A DNA stretch of 64,000 bases from Plectosphaerella cucumerina. Taxonomy: Eukaryota > Ascomycota > Sordariomycetes > Glomerellales > Plectosphaerellaceae. The position numbers were made by a program, and so were the translations under genes. The notes under the pieces are model-generated. The model was given only the letters and a program-made list of their open reading frames with translations, was not told the DNA's origin and did no database searches. Location of the stretch: NCBI GenBank assembly GCA_020746995.1, contig JAGPXD010000004.1:2666001-2730000 (forward strand), read 5' to 3'. This document shows positions 25,001 to 37,300 of this stretch, piece by piece (within the stretch, counting starts at the first letter, position 1; each line of letters begins with the position of its first letter).

Positions 25001-25338
25001 CATACGCCTTCCCGGTTCAAGCTTCGACACGGCCAGCCCTTTCCTTTCATTCCCAGCCAGCCAGCCCTTCACCGATCGACGCCCGCCCGACCGACCGGCC
25101 GGCCAGCGCAACATACGCAAGCCACCCTGACACGCTGCCAACTTTCCCAACAACTAGCCCCGACTGCCCTCATAGGCTCGCTGGCCGAGGCATCACAACC
25201 ACGGAAGCCGCCCCCCTAGACACCAAGACACCCGACATAGGCTAGGAAGGCGCACGCCCGCTGCAGTCTCCCCCCGTTCCTGAGCAAGGTCCCGCCCGTT
25301 GCCTGCAGATCCCCGATCTGCCCTTAACTCATGCTGCC
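22087..25338. other. Gene-poor region and long pyrimidine-rich leader of the 25.3-kb gene
   Basis: About 3.2 kb. From about 24,500 to the ATG the plus strand is strongly C/T-rich with scattered in-frame stops, which fits a long fungal 5' leader. A perfect 12-bp palindrome, GGAGGTACCTCC, lies at 24365-24376. Proline/serine-rich frames here, for example 24237-25130, are by-products of that base bias. No RNA gene was seen. Confidence 0.45.
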
Positions 25339-27348
25339 ATGACTTGTGTCGCCCCCCCTCTCCCTTCCACATCGTCATCATCGCGACCGCGGCTTCCAAG
25401 GTCGTCAAGAGGCACCATGGCAAGACTACCGACAGACTCTTTCCTGCCCACATCCGCCAGCGGCCCAATCGACACCATCAACGCTCGCACCATGAACCAC
25501 CGCTCCTCCGTCGGCCCCGGCCCGCTCATGTCAAACGGAAGCAACGGCGGCGGCCGGTTCATCCCCCACTCGACCACATCACCTGCCGGCCTCGCCCATC
25601 TCGCGAGCCAAGCCGGCTACTTCGACACCAGACCTACAAACTCCCATCCCTCGTCCGGCCAGCAGCAGCAACATCATCACGCCTACTCGCCCCTGTCCTC
25701 CGCTTCGGCCCGTCCCCTGCCGCAGTCCCAGTCCTTCCTCTCGCCGCCCGACTCCCAGTCCAACGACGCTCCCCACGGTCGACGCACCAGCAGCCTCTCG
25801 CCGCCCGCCTGCCGCGACCGCGAAATCCCCACGAGACAGACCTTCTCCGCCGTCACATCGCCAGTCAACCACCCGGCCTACCCCGGGAACGGTTACTCTC
25901 CGAGCCTGTCTTCCGCCGTCCCGTCGCAACCGAAAAACGGCGCCGTGGACTCGGCCACCACCGCCCAGATCATCCGCCGCCTGTCGCAACAGAACAGCCG
26001 CCTTCGCGAGGCCTGGGAGGCCGAGCGCAAGTACATGGAAGCGAACCGCGAGCGCGTCGAAGAGGTCTACAAAGAGGAGCGCATGATTATGGAGGAGGAG
26101 CGCACCGAGTGGGAGGAGGAGAAAGCCGCCATGCTCGAGGAGATCCGCCAGCTGCGACAGCGCGTCTCCGGCCTCGAGAGCGACAACACCAACCTTCATG
26201 CCGCCTTCCAGCGTCTGGAACTCGACAAGGCCGGCAAGGTCGCTCGCGTCAGCGTCTCGATCCCGGGTCCCAGGTGCAGTGGAGACGGATCCACAGACAT
26301 CGCCTTGTCGAGCCCCCGGCACCTCCCCGTCATCGCTGGGAACGATCTGCACGGCACTGCCGCATCGACGGCTATAACTGACCTCCATTCCCAACCTCGG
26401 GTCTTTAGCCCTGGCGGCAGCCGCATCTCCCCGTCCACGCATCCCGAGACACTACACTTTTCCCACTTCGCTCAGAACATGCATCCCCTGTCCCCGCCAA
26501 TTGACTTCTTGGGCTCTCCCAAGGGCGAGGACGTCCCCATCGTCGACATCCAGACCATCCACCCGGAGCTCGAGGGTGTCCCGCTACGCGCTCCGGCCGT
26601 GCAGAGGGAGACCTTTACCGACTCGGGCACCGATGACTCAAAGTCGACCTCACGCAACCTTTCACCGACTGAGGAGGACGGTGCCGTCCTGCGGCGACAC
26701 TCTTCCAAGGAGCAGACTCTCCAGGTCCTCTCTGCACCCGAGCCTAAGCGCCTCGTCATGCACGCCGGGCACACACCGAATCACTCTCTGTCCCAGTTCC
26801 CCACGGCCGCCGGCACGGAAGTAGCCACTGTGGCCGGGGAGAGTGGCAGCCAAACGCCAACTGGTCTGGGACTGGAGGCCGCCCCTACCGGCGACCACCG
26901 CGACTTAAACGGCAAGCCCGTCTCCCGCCTTGAGGACTCTGTCGCCTTTGAGCTTGAGGCAAGTTTCGAGGACATTCCCGAGCCAGAGCCCATGCACGAG
27001 GTGCCCGATGACAGGCCGCTCAAAGGGCCCCTGATGGTACGCAACATCCCGGCGCACGACGAGATCTTCTTCCGGCGGTTATCAGAGAAGCTGGAGGACG
27101 TCAGCCGTGGTGGCCAGGAGGCTACACCAACTTGCATGCAGTCGGCCAACGACGAGGGCCCTGCCCAAGGGGCAAAGGAGAACACGCAAGCCGAGCTTCC
27201 CGGCAACGATGGCTCGGCCGACAAGGGGCCTGACGCCCACGATGATGATTCAAGCAGTCAGACTCCCAAGGACGACTCGATCGAGATTCCCCTCAAGCTG
27301 AAGAAGACTACCAACAACTTTGGTGCACCACTGGGCACCATGTTCTAA
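25339..27348 (+). CDS. Conserved fungal coiled-coil protein, function unknown
   Basis: A single exon of 669 residues with strongly GC-biased codons. A disordered Ser/Pro/Gln-rich N-terminus is followed by a charged coiled coil at about 206-300 (repeated E-R-x-E-E-x-x-E-E heptads, ending QLRQRVSGLESDN). A long acidic and phosphosite-rich middle leads to a short basic C-terminus ending NNFGAPLGTMF. I recall proteins of this shape in Sordariomycete genomes only as uncharacterised. A second ATG at 25417 (MARLPTDSF) also fits as the start; the upstream one is kept because the frame is open there. The coiled coil suggests a scaffold or oligomer. No enzyme motif was seen. Confidence 0.75.
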   Translation: MTCVAPPLPSTSSSSRPRLPRSSRGTMARLPTDSFLPTSASGPIDTINARTMNHRSSVGPGPLMSNGSNGGGRFIPHSTTSPAGLAHLASQAGYFDTRPTNSHPSSGQQQQHHHAYSPLSSASARPLPQSQSFLSPPDSQSNDAPHGRRTSSLSPPACRDREIPTRQTFSAVTSPVNHPAYPGNGYSPSLSSAVPSQPKNGAVDSATTAQIIRRLSQQNSRLREAWEAERKYMEANRERVEEVYKEERMIMEEERTEWEEEKAAMLEEIRQLRQRVSGLESDNTNLHAAFQRLELDKAGKVARVSVSIPGPRCSGDGSTDIALSSPRHLPVIAGNDLHGTAASTAITDLHSQPRVFSPGGSRISPSTHPETLHFSHFAQNMHPLSPPIDFLGSPKGEDVPIVDIQTIHPELEGVPLRAPAVQRETFTDSGTDDSKSTSRNLSPTEEDGAVLRRHSSKEQTLQVLSAPEPKRLVMHAGHTPNHSLSQFPTAAGTEVATVAGESGSQTPTGLGLEAAPTGDHRDLNGKPVSRLEDSVAFELEASFEDIPEPEPMHEVPDDRPLKGPLMVRNIPAHDEIFFRRLSEKLEDVSRGGQEATPTCMQSANDEGPAQGAKENTQAELPGNDGSADKGPDAHDDDSSSQTPKDDSIEIPLKLKKTTNNFGAPLGTMF

Positions 27349-28058
27349 GTCTTGATACAGCACCCGCACTCCTTCGCCGGGCATCTCTCTCACGGGAGCC
27401 CGAGTTCATTGTTATTTCTTTTGTCAAATGCACCACACCACCACAGCAGGCGAATGAATTTTGGTCGGCGATAGATATTCCTTGGGTTGATGGGTTTACA
27501 CACTGGGGTTTTGGGACAAGAGCTTCGCCGGGAGCGGCCATTCGCCGCCAGGAGCGCGAAGACGAAAAAAGATTGCGCCAGGCTACCTGGACTTTGGGTT
27601 CCGACACGATTGCATTCAACGGTGGGACGAGCGGTCCGCCGGGCTGGCGGACTAGGAGGAAGACAAATGGTTCGGCATATTACAAAATACCCCCTTCACA
27701 CCGAGCTTTCGGTTTCTTCTTCTACATACATCGAGTTCCTGGGATAGGAGAGTTCAGGCTTCGTGAGAGATGCGGGGAGGACGCCCCAGGAGTAGACTGG
27801 CAAAAGGGCACAGAGGATGAGGTCGCCGCGTGTTGCAGCCAGCGCCTGCCCTGCGAATCAATCAAAACCTATTATGATACCACCTTGCCTGTCTTGAGAA
27901 TGTGCGCTAAATATTCAATTTCGTGCTTATGATGGATGCTCCGTACAATCTTGGTATAAGTAGTGACCCGACGTCCATGACCGACCGAACCGTCCCCGGA
28001 CTGCGCCAGACAAGCAAATGCAGACAGATAGATAGATGGAAACATGACCTCCCCCCTC
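27349..28058. other. Convergent 3' spacer, coiled-coil gene and isn1
   Basis: About 700 bp with the 3' ends of two genes facing each other. A small run of GATA units lies near 28027. No coding sequence is supported. Confidence 0.5.
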
Positions 28059-29546
28059 TCACGCCTTGGAATCCATCAGCTCAACAAGCTCATCCAGCAA
28101 CTCGACAGTCTCAGCGGGGCTTGCAATCCAAGCTGTGGTACCGACGCTGCGAGCCTTGAAGTCGTTGCTGCCAGCGCTGAGGAACTGATCACCAACGTGA
28201 AGTGTGCTCTCGCCCCTGATCGGCGTACCAGGCCCACCGAACCAGTTCTGGCACACGGTAACACCCCACGACTTATCGCCAATGTCGACAAAGACGTCAC
28301 GGCCGCCGTTGAATGCGCAGAAGGGGATGCGCTTATCGGCCGGGATGGGGGGCGAGGCGGCGCGGCCGCCGCCGACGGGGATGCCGAGGGCGGAGAGCTC
28401 GAGGATCTTCTGGACAACGAGGACCGTTTCTTCTAGGCTCTCGCGGGGGATGCGGATCGATGGGTCGGACGCGATGATGCCCACTGCCCGGTCTTTGCGG
28501 AGGATGGTGGCGGGGAGGCGCATGGAGCGGACGCACTCGCGCAGAGCGCCCTCGGCCACGTCGAGGAGGGCGGAGATGGAGTCGTCGGACCAGGAGGCCA
28601 TTTCGGGCGTGAGCCAGTCCTCGCGCGGGACGGGGGTGAGGAGGTGCGGCGCGTCCGGGTCAAAGGCGAAGAGGTAGTTTGCCTCGCCGCCCATGATGAC
28701 GACGCCGCGGCGCTGGGCGTCGGTGAGGTCCTGTGCGGCGGCGACGGCGTCGAGGAGGCCGTGGAGGCGGCCGTGGTAGCGGTCGGCGGTCGTGTAGCCT
28801 GCGGCGGTGACGATGCCGATTTTGATGTCGCGGCGGAGGAGGCCGAGGAGGCGGGCGACGAGGGGGGAGGTGGGCTCGAGGGACTCGCCGTCGTCGTAGA
28901 GGGTGACGTCTCCGTCAAAGGTGGCGAGCTGGAGGGCGTTGCCGGCGGTGACGGCGCGGACTTGGGCCGAGTTGAGGATGAGGCGGACGTCGTTGAAGGA
29001 AGGGGCTACGTAGCGGCGGGAGGAGATGTGGCGCCGTTGGTCTTGGGCGTTGAAGGCCTCTTCGAGCGGGAGGCGGGTGAAGAACTGGCCGAGGGAGGGG
29101 ACGAGGAGTTTTAGTTTTGAGGGGTGGGCGTCTTGGTTTCTTTGGCGGTCGACTTTGGGGGAGGAGGTCAGTGTATGAAGCTTGAGAGAGGGAGGGGAAG
29201 ACGCACTGTGATCGTCGACCATGCGCTCTACATCGCCGAGGATTTCAGCGTAGCGACGGTGCGCTTCCTCGGCCATGCGGTCGACGCTTCCGCCATTGGC
29301 ATCGAACACGCCCGTGGGCTGCGAGTAGAGCACGAACGGCACTGCCAGGAGGCCCTTGATCCATTCTAGAGGCTGGTCAGCGTGAGGGGTTCACCAAGAG
29401 GCACCACACCGACATTCCACCCGGGACTCATACCGATGAACTGATCTCTCCTGTGCGTCTTGAGGGCGTCTTCCAAATGTCAGCAATGACTCTGATGTAG
29501 CTTCGATCATGAGATGCTTACACTCGACGCGATAGCGGGACGTCAT
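28059..29546 (-). CDS. isn1: IMP-specific 5'-nucleotidase (Isn1)
   Basis: Four exons: 29546-29522 (25 nt), 29469-29434 (36 nt), 29365-29207 and 29152-28059, giving 437 residues. Introns are 52, 68 and 54 bp; the last (GTGCGT, CTGAC, AAAG) is frame-preserving and stop-free. Joining the exons gives MTSRYRVEYALKTHRRDQFIEWIKGLL, the family's usual start, which no single open frame shows. Family marks are the HAD-like nucleophile motif TFDGDVTLYDDG (about 150) and VPSLGQFFTRLPLEEAF. Isn1 hydrolyses IMP to inosine and phosphate in the cytosol and helps balance purine pools. Its length matches the family. Confidence 0.93.
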
Positions 29547-30584
29547 GGTGAAGCGGACGTCGAGGGGTGAAAGGAGGGGTGTTTCGAGCAAGGGATGAGG
29601 GCGGTGACAGCAGCTCGTAGCAAGGTTCAAGTCAAAGGGTATAAACTAAGAGATGTATGCTTCTGTCGTCAAAGTAGGCGTTGGAGATGATGTGTTGAGA
29701 AGAAGAAATGCACCAGAGAGAAGTGACACATTCGCTGTCGAGGCCAAGCTGCCCTGCCCGCCGCCATCTGAGCTCCCGAGTCGGGAGGTCCAGCTGTGGT
29801 CCACTCCGTGTCGTTCAGAGGTCCCACAGCGCCTGGCGTCGTCTCGGATCCCGCCGGTGGCCGTCACATATCGGGAACATCCTCGAGTCTCGGCCCTCGT
29901 CACATCGCTCGTCAACACCTGCTCCCACTGGGCACCAGCTGTGTCTTCGTTGCCATCTCGTAAACACATGGACTCCAGTGTTGATGAGTCCAAGCATCCA
30001 CCATGACTCCTCGTCGTGAACGGTGTCTTTTATTTGTTGTTTTTACTCGTTTGAAAATGCGTTATGGGGGGGAATACTACCTACTCTTTCTGTGCACTCG
30101 CTCGACTCGATCCCGCCTTTTCCTCCTCTTGTGCATGAGCTGCTGGCCATCGGTTGCCCGACACTCCAGCAAATGGGCGCCTACTGAACCCAAAAACAAT
30201 GTGAATCTTTCCTCCAGGTTCCCACATGTTCATTTCATCCCGTCGTCCTCCCCGTCGAGCCACTGTTCGTTCGTCAGACCGTCATAATGAAGCGGGCGTC
30301 TGCCTCCAGGCAACCCAATCTCTGGCCTCTCCCCGTCGGGCCCTCTACCCCGCTCCCTGACCATCGCCTGCTGATGCTGAGCTGCGCCGGCGGACGAGGG
30401 TGGGGTCCTGCCATGACAGACGGCCCGGCTCCGGAGTTGTGTGAGCAGCTACCGTGAATGCCTTACGTAGAGCTGTGCCTGTGCGGGCAGATGGTGTTGA
30501 TGGCTGTTGCGGTTGGGTCCCGTGCCCGCCGCTGGACTGGGGCCGGCTTCACCGCAGCCATGTTCTGCGACGTAGTCGGTTCCT
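29547..30584. other. Intergenic, isn1 upstream region and importin 3' region
   Basis: About 1 kb between two minus-strand genes. Frames of about 115 codons are open on both strands at 29646-30006, overlap each other and carry no motif. I read this as promoter DNA. Confidence 0.45.
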
Positions 30585-33500
30585 CTAAGCCGCGCCGCCG
30601 TTCGCGGCCTGGGCCGTCGCCTCAACCTGCTGCTGCGCCAGCAGTTGCGCCTGTGCGTTCTCGCTGGCCTTGGCCATGATGCTCTGCAGGCCCGCCTGGT
30701 CCTCGGCACTGAGGTGCGAAGCCAGCGAGGCGTAGAACTGGGGCTGCTGTTCCTCCATTCCTGAAGAAAACACTCGGTTAGTACCTCACGGGCATTGGGG
30801 CCAGACTCGACTTACTCATCAGGGTCGCACTAAACAGCTGGTACGGGTCCACCTTGTCGAGCGGCGACTCGAGCAGCACGCTCTCCTCGCCGAGGTCGTC
30901 CTCGCTCTCGTAATTCGACGCGCGAGAGAACTTCTGGGACTCCTCGTTGAGGAACTCGAGGTAGGCGGTGCTCTCATCACGGGCCTCCGTCGTCTCGGGT
31001 GTCTCGCCGGGAGCCTCCTCGGCAGCCCAGTTCGCGCCGTCCTCACCCCACTCGTCGTCGTCGTTGTAGCCGTACTCTCCCTCGAGATCCAGACGGTAGT
31101 CATCCCGAAGAGCCTCCTCGCGGTCTAGACACGTGTTAGTTGGCAGTTTGCTATCTCACGGCGAGGGAGACCTACTCTTCATCGCCATCGGCAGCGTCTT
31201 GAACAGCTCGGTGATACCCTGGAGGAGGCGCGGCCAGCCGACCGACACGCTCTGGGGGACGTGCTCAGCGCTGAGGCCGAGGAGGGCCGAGATGGCCACA
31301 ATGCAGAGCTTCTTGTCATGCACCCGGGAGAAGCTCGACATGCCGCCGAACCACAAGCTGAAGAAGCGGTTCGTCCAGCCCTTTGACTCGAGGAACTGCA
31401 GCGTCATGAGGGGGTTGTAGTGGATGGCGTTGATGACAATCTCCATCAGGTGGATCTTGTAAGCCTTGATCTTGACGTCCTGGGCCGCCAGCACCGTCAT
31501 GGCGAACTCGATGAACCGGAGCACGTAATCGTCAATGTGGCCCCGCAGGTTGAGCATCATGGCCTCGGCCAGCTTGCATGCACAAATGCGGTCCACACCA
31601 CCGACCTTACCGTCGACGAACATGTCCGAGATCATGGAGAAGAGGGCCTCGACGTACTCGCGCTTCTGGATCAGGTGGCCCGAGCCGTACTGCACAAAGT
31701 TATCCAGGGCCGGGAGCATGTCCTCCAGATAGAGCTCGGCGCCAGCCTTGAAGGTGGCGTGGATGAGCTCAAAGGCCTGCCACATGGTGGGCGAAATGGC
31801 CTTGGCCGCAAAAGTGCAGCTGTCGATAATCTCGAACACCTCGTTGTAGAGATCGTACAGCTTGTTCTGCAGCGTAATCTGGATGACCGGCATGAGGATG
31901 GCCTCGATGTGGAGCAGCACGTCGGGCGTGCTCTCCAGGGTGAGGATCAGAGTGCCAATGGTCTGCAGGACACCCAGGGCCGTGATGGACTTCTCGTCCA
32001 GGAAGTCGCCGTACTCATCGTCGCCGTCCTTGTTCTTGTCAAGCACCTCGCGAACTATGCGCATGTACGTGTCCCGCAGCTGTTCGCTGAGAGCCACGGC
32101 AAATGGCGTCAGCTCGGCGGCGAACACCTCGACAAAGTCCTCCATGACGTTGGCGAGGGCGTCAATATCGGCCTCATTAGCCAGCTTCAGCAGCTGCTGC
32201 ATGATAGTAGGGATGCTCGTCTGCATGCTGGTGCGGATAATGTCGTGGCGGATCAGGGGCTGCAGAGCCAGGGCGGCCGTCACACGGACGGGGAGGGCCG
32301 GGTCGGCCATGCAGTCGAGGATGTGGCGGTAGATGGTCAGGAGGTTGTTCTGGTCCTGGAAGTTGAGCTGCTCAAACTTCTCGATGGTGTCGCAGGCGCG
32401 CGCACGTAGGTAACCCTGGGTGCTGGTGAAGTCAGGGAAGACATAGCGGACAAGGAAGTACTCGACCTGGTCGGCGATGGGGCTCTTCTTGCCGAGGATG
32501 ACGGGGGCGAGGGTGCCGATCATACGCAGCGCGCCCTCCTTGTTGATGTGGTTCTTCTGGTCCTCGGGCGCCTGCTCGTACTCGTTGACAACAGCGTTGA
32601 CGAACTTGAGGATTTCGAAGGTCTGGGCCCTCCTATTCTTGGTCAAGCCGATGAGGAAGTTGGTGGCGGCCACGTCGGGCGCCGAGGCTTCCTCGTAGAA
32701 GTTGAGCTTCCTGTGGAGGTACTCGTCGGGCTCGTCCTCGAACTTCTCGATATCCTCCTCGGAGAGGCAGAGCACCGGGAAGACAAAGTGCGTCACCAGG
32801 TTCTGCAGGTGAGGCTTTAGGTGGTTCCACATCTCCTTAGGACGAACCGACTCGTCGAGGAACACCAGCGTATACGTGAGGCAGGGGCGGCTGAGCCAGG
32901 CGGTCTTGGCCACCCACTTCTCGATCTCGGCGAGGTAGTGCTTGAGGATCTCGGGGGCGATGGTGTTGGAGAACTCCTTGGCATACTGGACCTGACCTTC
33001 GTCCTTGGTTCCGGCCACTGACTGGGTGTTACCGTGTCTGGGTCCGAGTCAGTAAAGGAGACGCGGCGCATCGGTATAGAAGGGAAGCATCCGCACCTGA
33101 TAAACAGCCTGTTGAGGTTAAAGTACGCCCACTTCTTGGCCTTCCACCAGTGGTGCTTCTCGCGCTCGAAACCCTCCTCGGCCATGGCGCTGGCGGGGAT
33201 CGCCTTGGAGACGGTGTTGAGGAAGACGGTGCACCAGGCAAAGTTGGTATCGCGCTCACGAAGGTAGACGGAAAGCTCGAGCTGTTCACACGGTCGTCAG
33301 TATGCGGGGCACGCCTGGCAGATAGGGGTAACCGGCAAGGCATACCCATGTGGCGTGCTTGTAAGCCTTCAGGGCAAGGTGCAGCATCTCGCCGGCCTCG
33401 TCGCTCTCCTGGGCAACGAGCTCGTTGCAGATGGCCAGTAGCCTGGGGAAGCTGAGCTCGATGATCTTATCGAAGTGGACGCGAACCTCGCTCTGGGGCG

Positions 33501-34370
33501 CACGGAAGCGCCAAGCGCGGCAGATGGCAAGAAGACACTGCAGGCCGGCGAGCACCGAGGGGGCGTCGTTGGTGTTGAGGAGCTGCATGGTGTAGTCCAT
33601 GAAGTTGGGCCACTTGTCGGGGAAGTCGAAATGCAGGATCCTCTGGAGGACGGGGATAATCTGCTGGCGGACGAGGCCTTGCGAGGCGGCCATGACAGGC
33701 AGCAGCCTGTCCCGGAAACGTGCCTTCTCATCCTCGGGTATCAGATTCTCGTTGGCATATTGGTCGGTCTTTGCCCACGATCGGTTCACGCGGTTCTTGA
33801 TATAGATGACGGCTGTGGAGGGGTTGGTATGTTAACGGGCTGGCTCGAGGTTTGGGGAGGATATGCCAACTGGAGATCGCCAGCCGACAACGTAAAAAGG
33901 GCTTTACTCACTGCTAAGTCGTGCACTCTGGTCTTGCTCGGCCTCGAGGATGTTGAGGAGAACATCCATAAACCCAGGATGGGTTTCGATCTACGGCGGC
34001 ACAAGGCTGGTCAGCACAACGGGGCCCCGGAACGCAGACGGAAACACGAGTCGGGCACGGCGAGGCCATCGGGCACCCGCCCGCCAGACAGAAAGTTGCG
34101 AGAGCATCCCGCGATCTCGACGAGGCAAGTATATCGGCGAGGCTCGGTTCGGGCAGGCGGGCTGGCGGGCGGTGGGATGGGTGGGAATGGGGTCGGGACT
34201 CGAGAAAAGGCGGCGTGTGCGTTGCGTGCGTGCGGTGCGGTGCTTGTGTGTGTGGGCGGGCGGTGGGCGGGCGCGCATACCTGCTTGAGCTGCAACTCGG
34301 CCCGTCTCCTGGTGTCGGCATCAGGATCCAAGCTGGCCAGGAGCAGGCCGCGGATCGCCGTGTTATCCAT
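30585..34370 (-). CDS. Importin-beta family karyopherin, Sxm1/Nmd5 (importin-7/8) type
   Basis: Seven exons: 34370-34281, 33990-33912, 33812-33346, 33281-33097, 33037-31176, 31124-30816 and 30760-30585, giving 1055 residues. Introns are 290, 99, 64, 59, 51 and 55 bp, all GT-AG, and every join keeps the frame. The protein starts MDNTAIRGLLLASLDPDADTRRRAE and continues with the IYIKNRVNRSW and SYLLLR-free HEAT-repeat series typical of importin-7 relatives. Near residue 900 comes the acidic loop (DDDEWGEDG...), and the tail is Gln/Ala-rich. Karyopherins of this group carry ribosomal proteins, Lhp1, histones or stress kinases into the nucleus with RanGTP. I cannot tell Sxm1 from Nmd5 by eye. The long first intron is normal for ribosome- and transport-related fungal genes. 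Confidence 0.9.
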
Positions 34371-37300
34371 GTCTGCGAATTGAGGATGCTATGGCGGGGT
34401 TGTTGTTGTGTTGTTGTTGAAGGGGGGCGTTTCTGTCGACAACAACGGCGGCAGCAGCGACGAGGGCGGGAGAGACGAGGGCGCAAGACGGTCGGCAGAA
34501 CCAAAGGTGCAGTTAAAATTCGTCGCTGCTGCACCGTCGGATGGCGGGGCTTGAATGGAAGGGTCGGTACCCCGACGGTGGTGGCAAACCCCGCGGTCCC
34601 AGATGTACTCTACCCGCGACCGAATCTCAGTTGCCAAAGGGGGGGTCAGTGGAGCCGGCCACAGGGATGGAGACCCTAACTGGTCAGAGTGAAACCCGCT
34701 GCAGCCAGTCGAGCACCGGGACGGGCCTGGTAGGTTCAGGGCATTAATTCAGCCTGGCAGCCCTGGGCAGACTCAGGCAACCCCCACCACTCCGTTGCCT
34801 TCGCATTACAGACAAGTAGGTGACTGACACGCGCGAACCGGGCTATTTACAGCGTTCAACCAATCTGCCAGGCTGACGAACAGCACAAGTGGTCGAACAG
34901 GATGGCATGCTCGACGGCAGCACCTGATAGACACCTAGGCAGGTACCCATCCACTCTCGGTGAGGTAAGCCAGCCCGGTGCTGCAGGGCGGTGAGCAAAC
35001 GAAAACCAGTCTAACCGCTCCGAGTCGCCGCCCTCGCCAGCTCACCACACAAAGGCGGCCCTAAATTCGGCATCTAGCGAGAGATCCGACGGGACTCGAG
35101 TCTCAGGCTCACGAGGGATGGGCCAGCCCTTGCATGTCTGGCAGCAGCGATACTCATCCTTCCCGCGGTTCTTTGTTGCATCGCGTCGTCTAGCAGGCGC
35201 GGCGAGGCTGTTGGCATCCGATCTGTTTCCGAATGAAGCAGGTCACCAGCCACGGCGGGCATGTCAATCATCCCGAGTCGTGAAGCAACTCCTCCTGATC
35301 GTCCACCACAAGAGACAAGCAGCCCCTTTGAACTGACAGCCGTAGACGACCATCCAAGTCAATCGTAATATTTATCCTTTACGCCACCGATCGCCGTCAT
35401 ATCTCCCACGCCTCCATCACCACTTCAGCCTTCTCACCGCCCGCCCCTCAGCAGGGATCCCACCACCATCAACCCCCGCGCTAATTTGGCCTCCATCGCC
35501 GTGACGTTGTAGCATCCCGAACTGGCTCCTCCTCCGTCGAGTCACAACCACGAGCCCTGCCTCATCGACCCAGCGGCAGTACGTCGCCCGCCAGACGACC
35601 ACTAATTTTTTAGCCTGCCATAAACATAATCATTGCTGTACCGTGTGTTGGGAGCGTCGAGTCCTCTACGGAGCGGCACAACCAACCTCGACGAGGAAAA
35701 ATACGCGAGATGACCCCATGCAGGCGTCCTCGAAAGGTCTCGGCACCTCACCTCGTGGAACCTGACAGATATGGCTCTGCCATTGTGATTTGGCGCACTC
35801 CACAGTGCTCGCAATCAGCCCACGCGGCAATGATGGCATCTCGCAGGCTTGTGACACGTGAACCAGCTCCCACTCACCCAGCAGACAGACACCTGCACGA
35901 TGAGCAATCGTGCTCGAACATTTCTGTAGACGAGGATCACGGAATGGGCAGCGGATGTGCGCAACTCTCCACCATGTTCGTATTCCAGAACTCCTTCCAT
36001 CCTCAACCGCTTGATAGTACACCCGAGGAAAACAGAAACGTCGACGTGCATGAAAACCCACTCATGAGCAGACCTGTTGAAGCAAATCCCGTCTCCCAGA
36101 CTTCACCGCAGAAGGAAAACAAATATCCAAAAACCCGTGTTGACACCAGTTTCCTGCCATGGGCCACAGGCCAGTTCCTGGAGTCGCAAAGGAATTGTCG
36201 GTCCATCGCGTGTCGTGTCGAAGGAAGTCGCACAAATGAGTCCAGTCACACCGACAGTCCAGATCAGGGAGTCCAGTGTACCATGCGGAGATAGTTCCTC
36301 CAGAAGTCCAAGGTGGCCACGGTGAGAAGCAAGGCAATCCTGTTTGGGCAAGTCCGAGCAGAAACAAGCTGAATCCAAGAATCATTCGCAACCACAAAGG
36401 GGTCCGTTCGACTTCGGCCCACGAGAATCCTGTGAGGCATATAGTGAACCCTGGGGTCGAGGCCGGGAGTCGGCTGTCCAGAGGTGAAAGCAGAAGCGCG
36501 ATAGAGTCCTCTTGGGTTGTGCAGGCGTGTCGAGAAACGGTTGGCATCCTTGACTGGAGACATGCATATCCCAAATGACTGGACCGAGCCAGCTTACCTG
36601 AAAAATCCATCGGTAATTCTTGTTGACGCAGAGCAAGTCCTTGGCAGGACTGTCTGGTAGCAACGTTCAAGCTTGGTCCAGCTTGCTGGTCAGGGCGACC
36701 AAGATGGTGAGAACCATCGGGGAGACACGGTCCAGCATGGAGATCCATAGAAGCAACTCGACGTCCAAAGGGGGTGCCAGTGAACACGTCCAATCTTGGG
36801 AAACATCCTGAGAATGTTGAGTCACCACGGGAGCTTGCAGGAGCAGCCAGGTAGTCCAGTCCGGTCCGGGAGTCCAGGGAGTCCAGTCCAGGAAAGTGGT
36901 TGAGTCCAAGCAGGGCTTTTCTGTGTGTCAGATGGCAATCAACGCGCATGGTGAGAGACATGGCCAAGGAGAGAACTCTGGAAAAATGATATCCATGGGA
37001 TGAAGAGATGGGAATCAAGTCCTTTGCGGTGCCACAAAAGTCAGGTATATACAGGTCCGAGGACTCACCTTGCTGTCCAGATGCAGACCTTGATCTATGG
37101 GTTAACGTCCAGGTATCGTCCAGAAACGCCGGAGAGCCCAGTGAGAAAGAACAAGACGGAACCAGTCCCAGGAGGGAAAAGAGCAGGGCACATCACGTCC
37201 CGCCATAGCAGGTCGGGAATCCAGACAGCAAGGTGATCCAGGTTTCGCCTTGATAAAAAAGCAGTGCCGCCGCCCATATCGTCTTGCCAGGAGGAGAGGA

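Noticed and set aside
24237..25130. 297-codon Pro/Ser/Thr-rich plus-strand frame
   Set aside because: It is a by-product of the C/T-rich leader upstream of the 25.3-kb gene; no motif and a non-ATG start context.
29646..30006. Frames of about 115 codons on both strands upstream of isn1
   Set aside because: They overlap on opposite strands, carry no motif and lie in the isn1 promoter.
31420..32409. 329-codon plus-strand frame
   Set aside because: It is antisense to the importin gene, where the minus-strand product is clearly conserved.
36062..37018. 318-codon minus-strand frame with a hydrophobic stretch
   Set aside because: It starts from a non-ATG codon, overlaps other open frames in the same block, has no codon bias toward the genome's GC-rich third positions and no recognisable domain.
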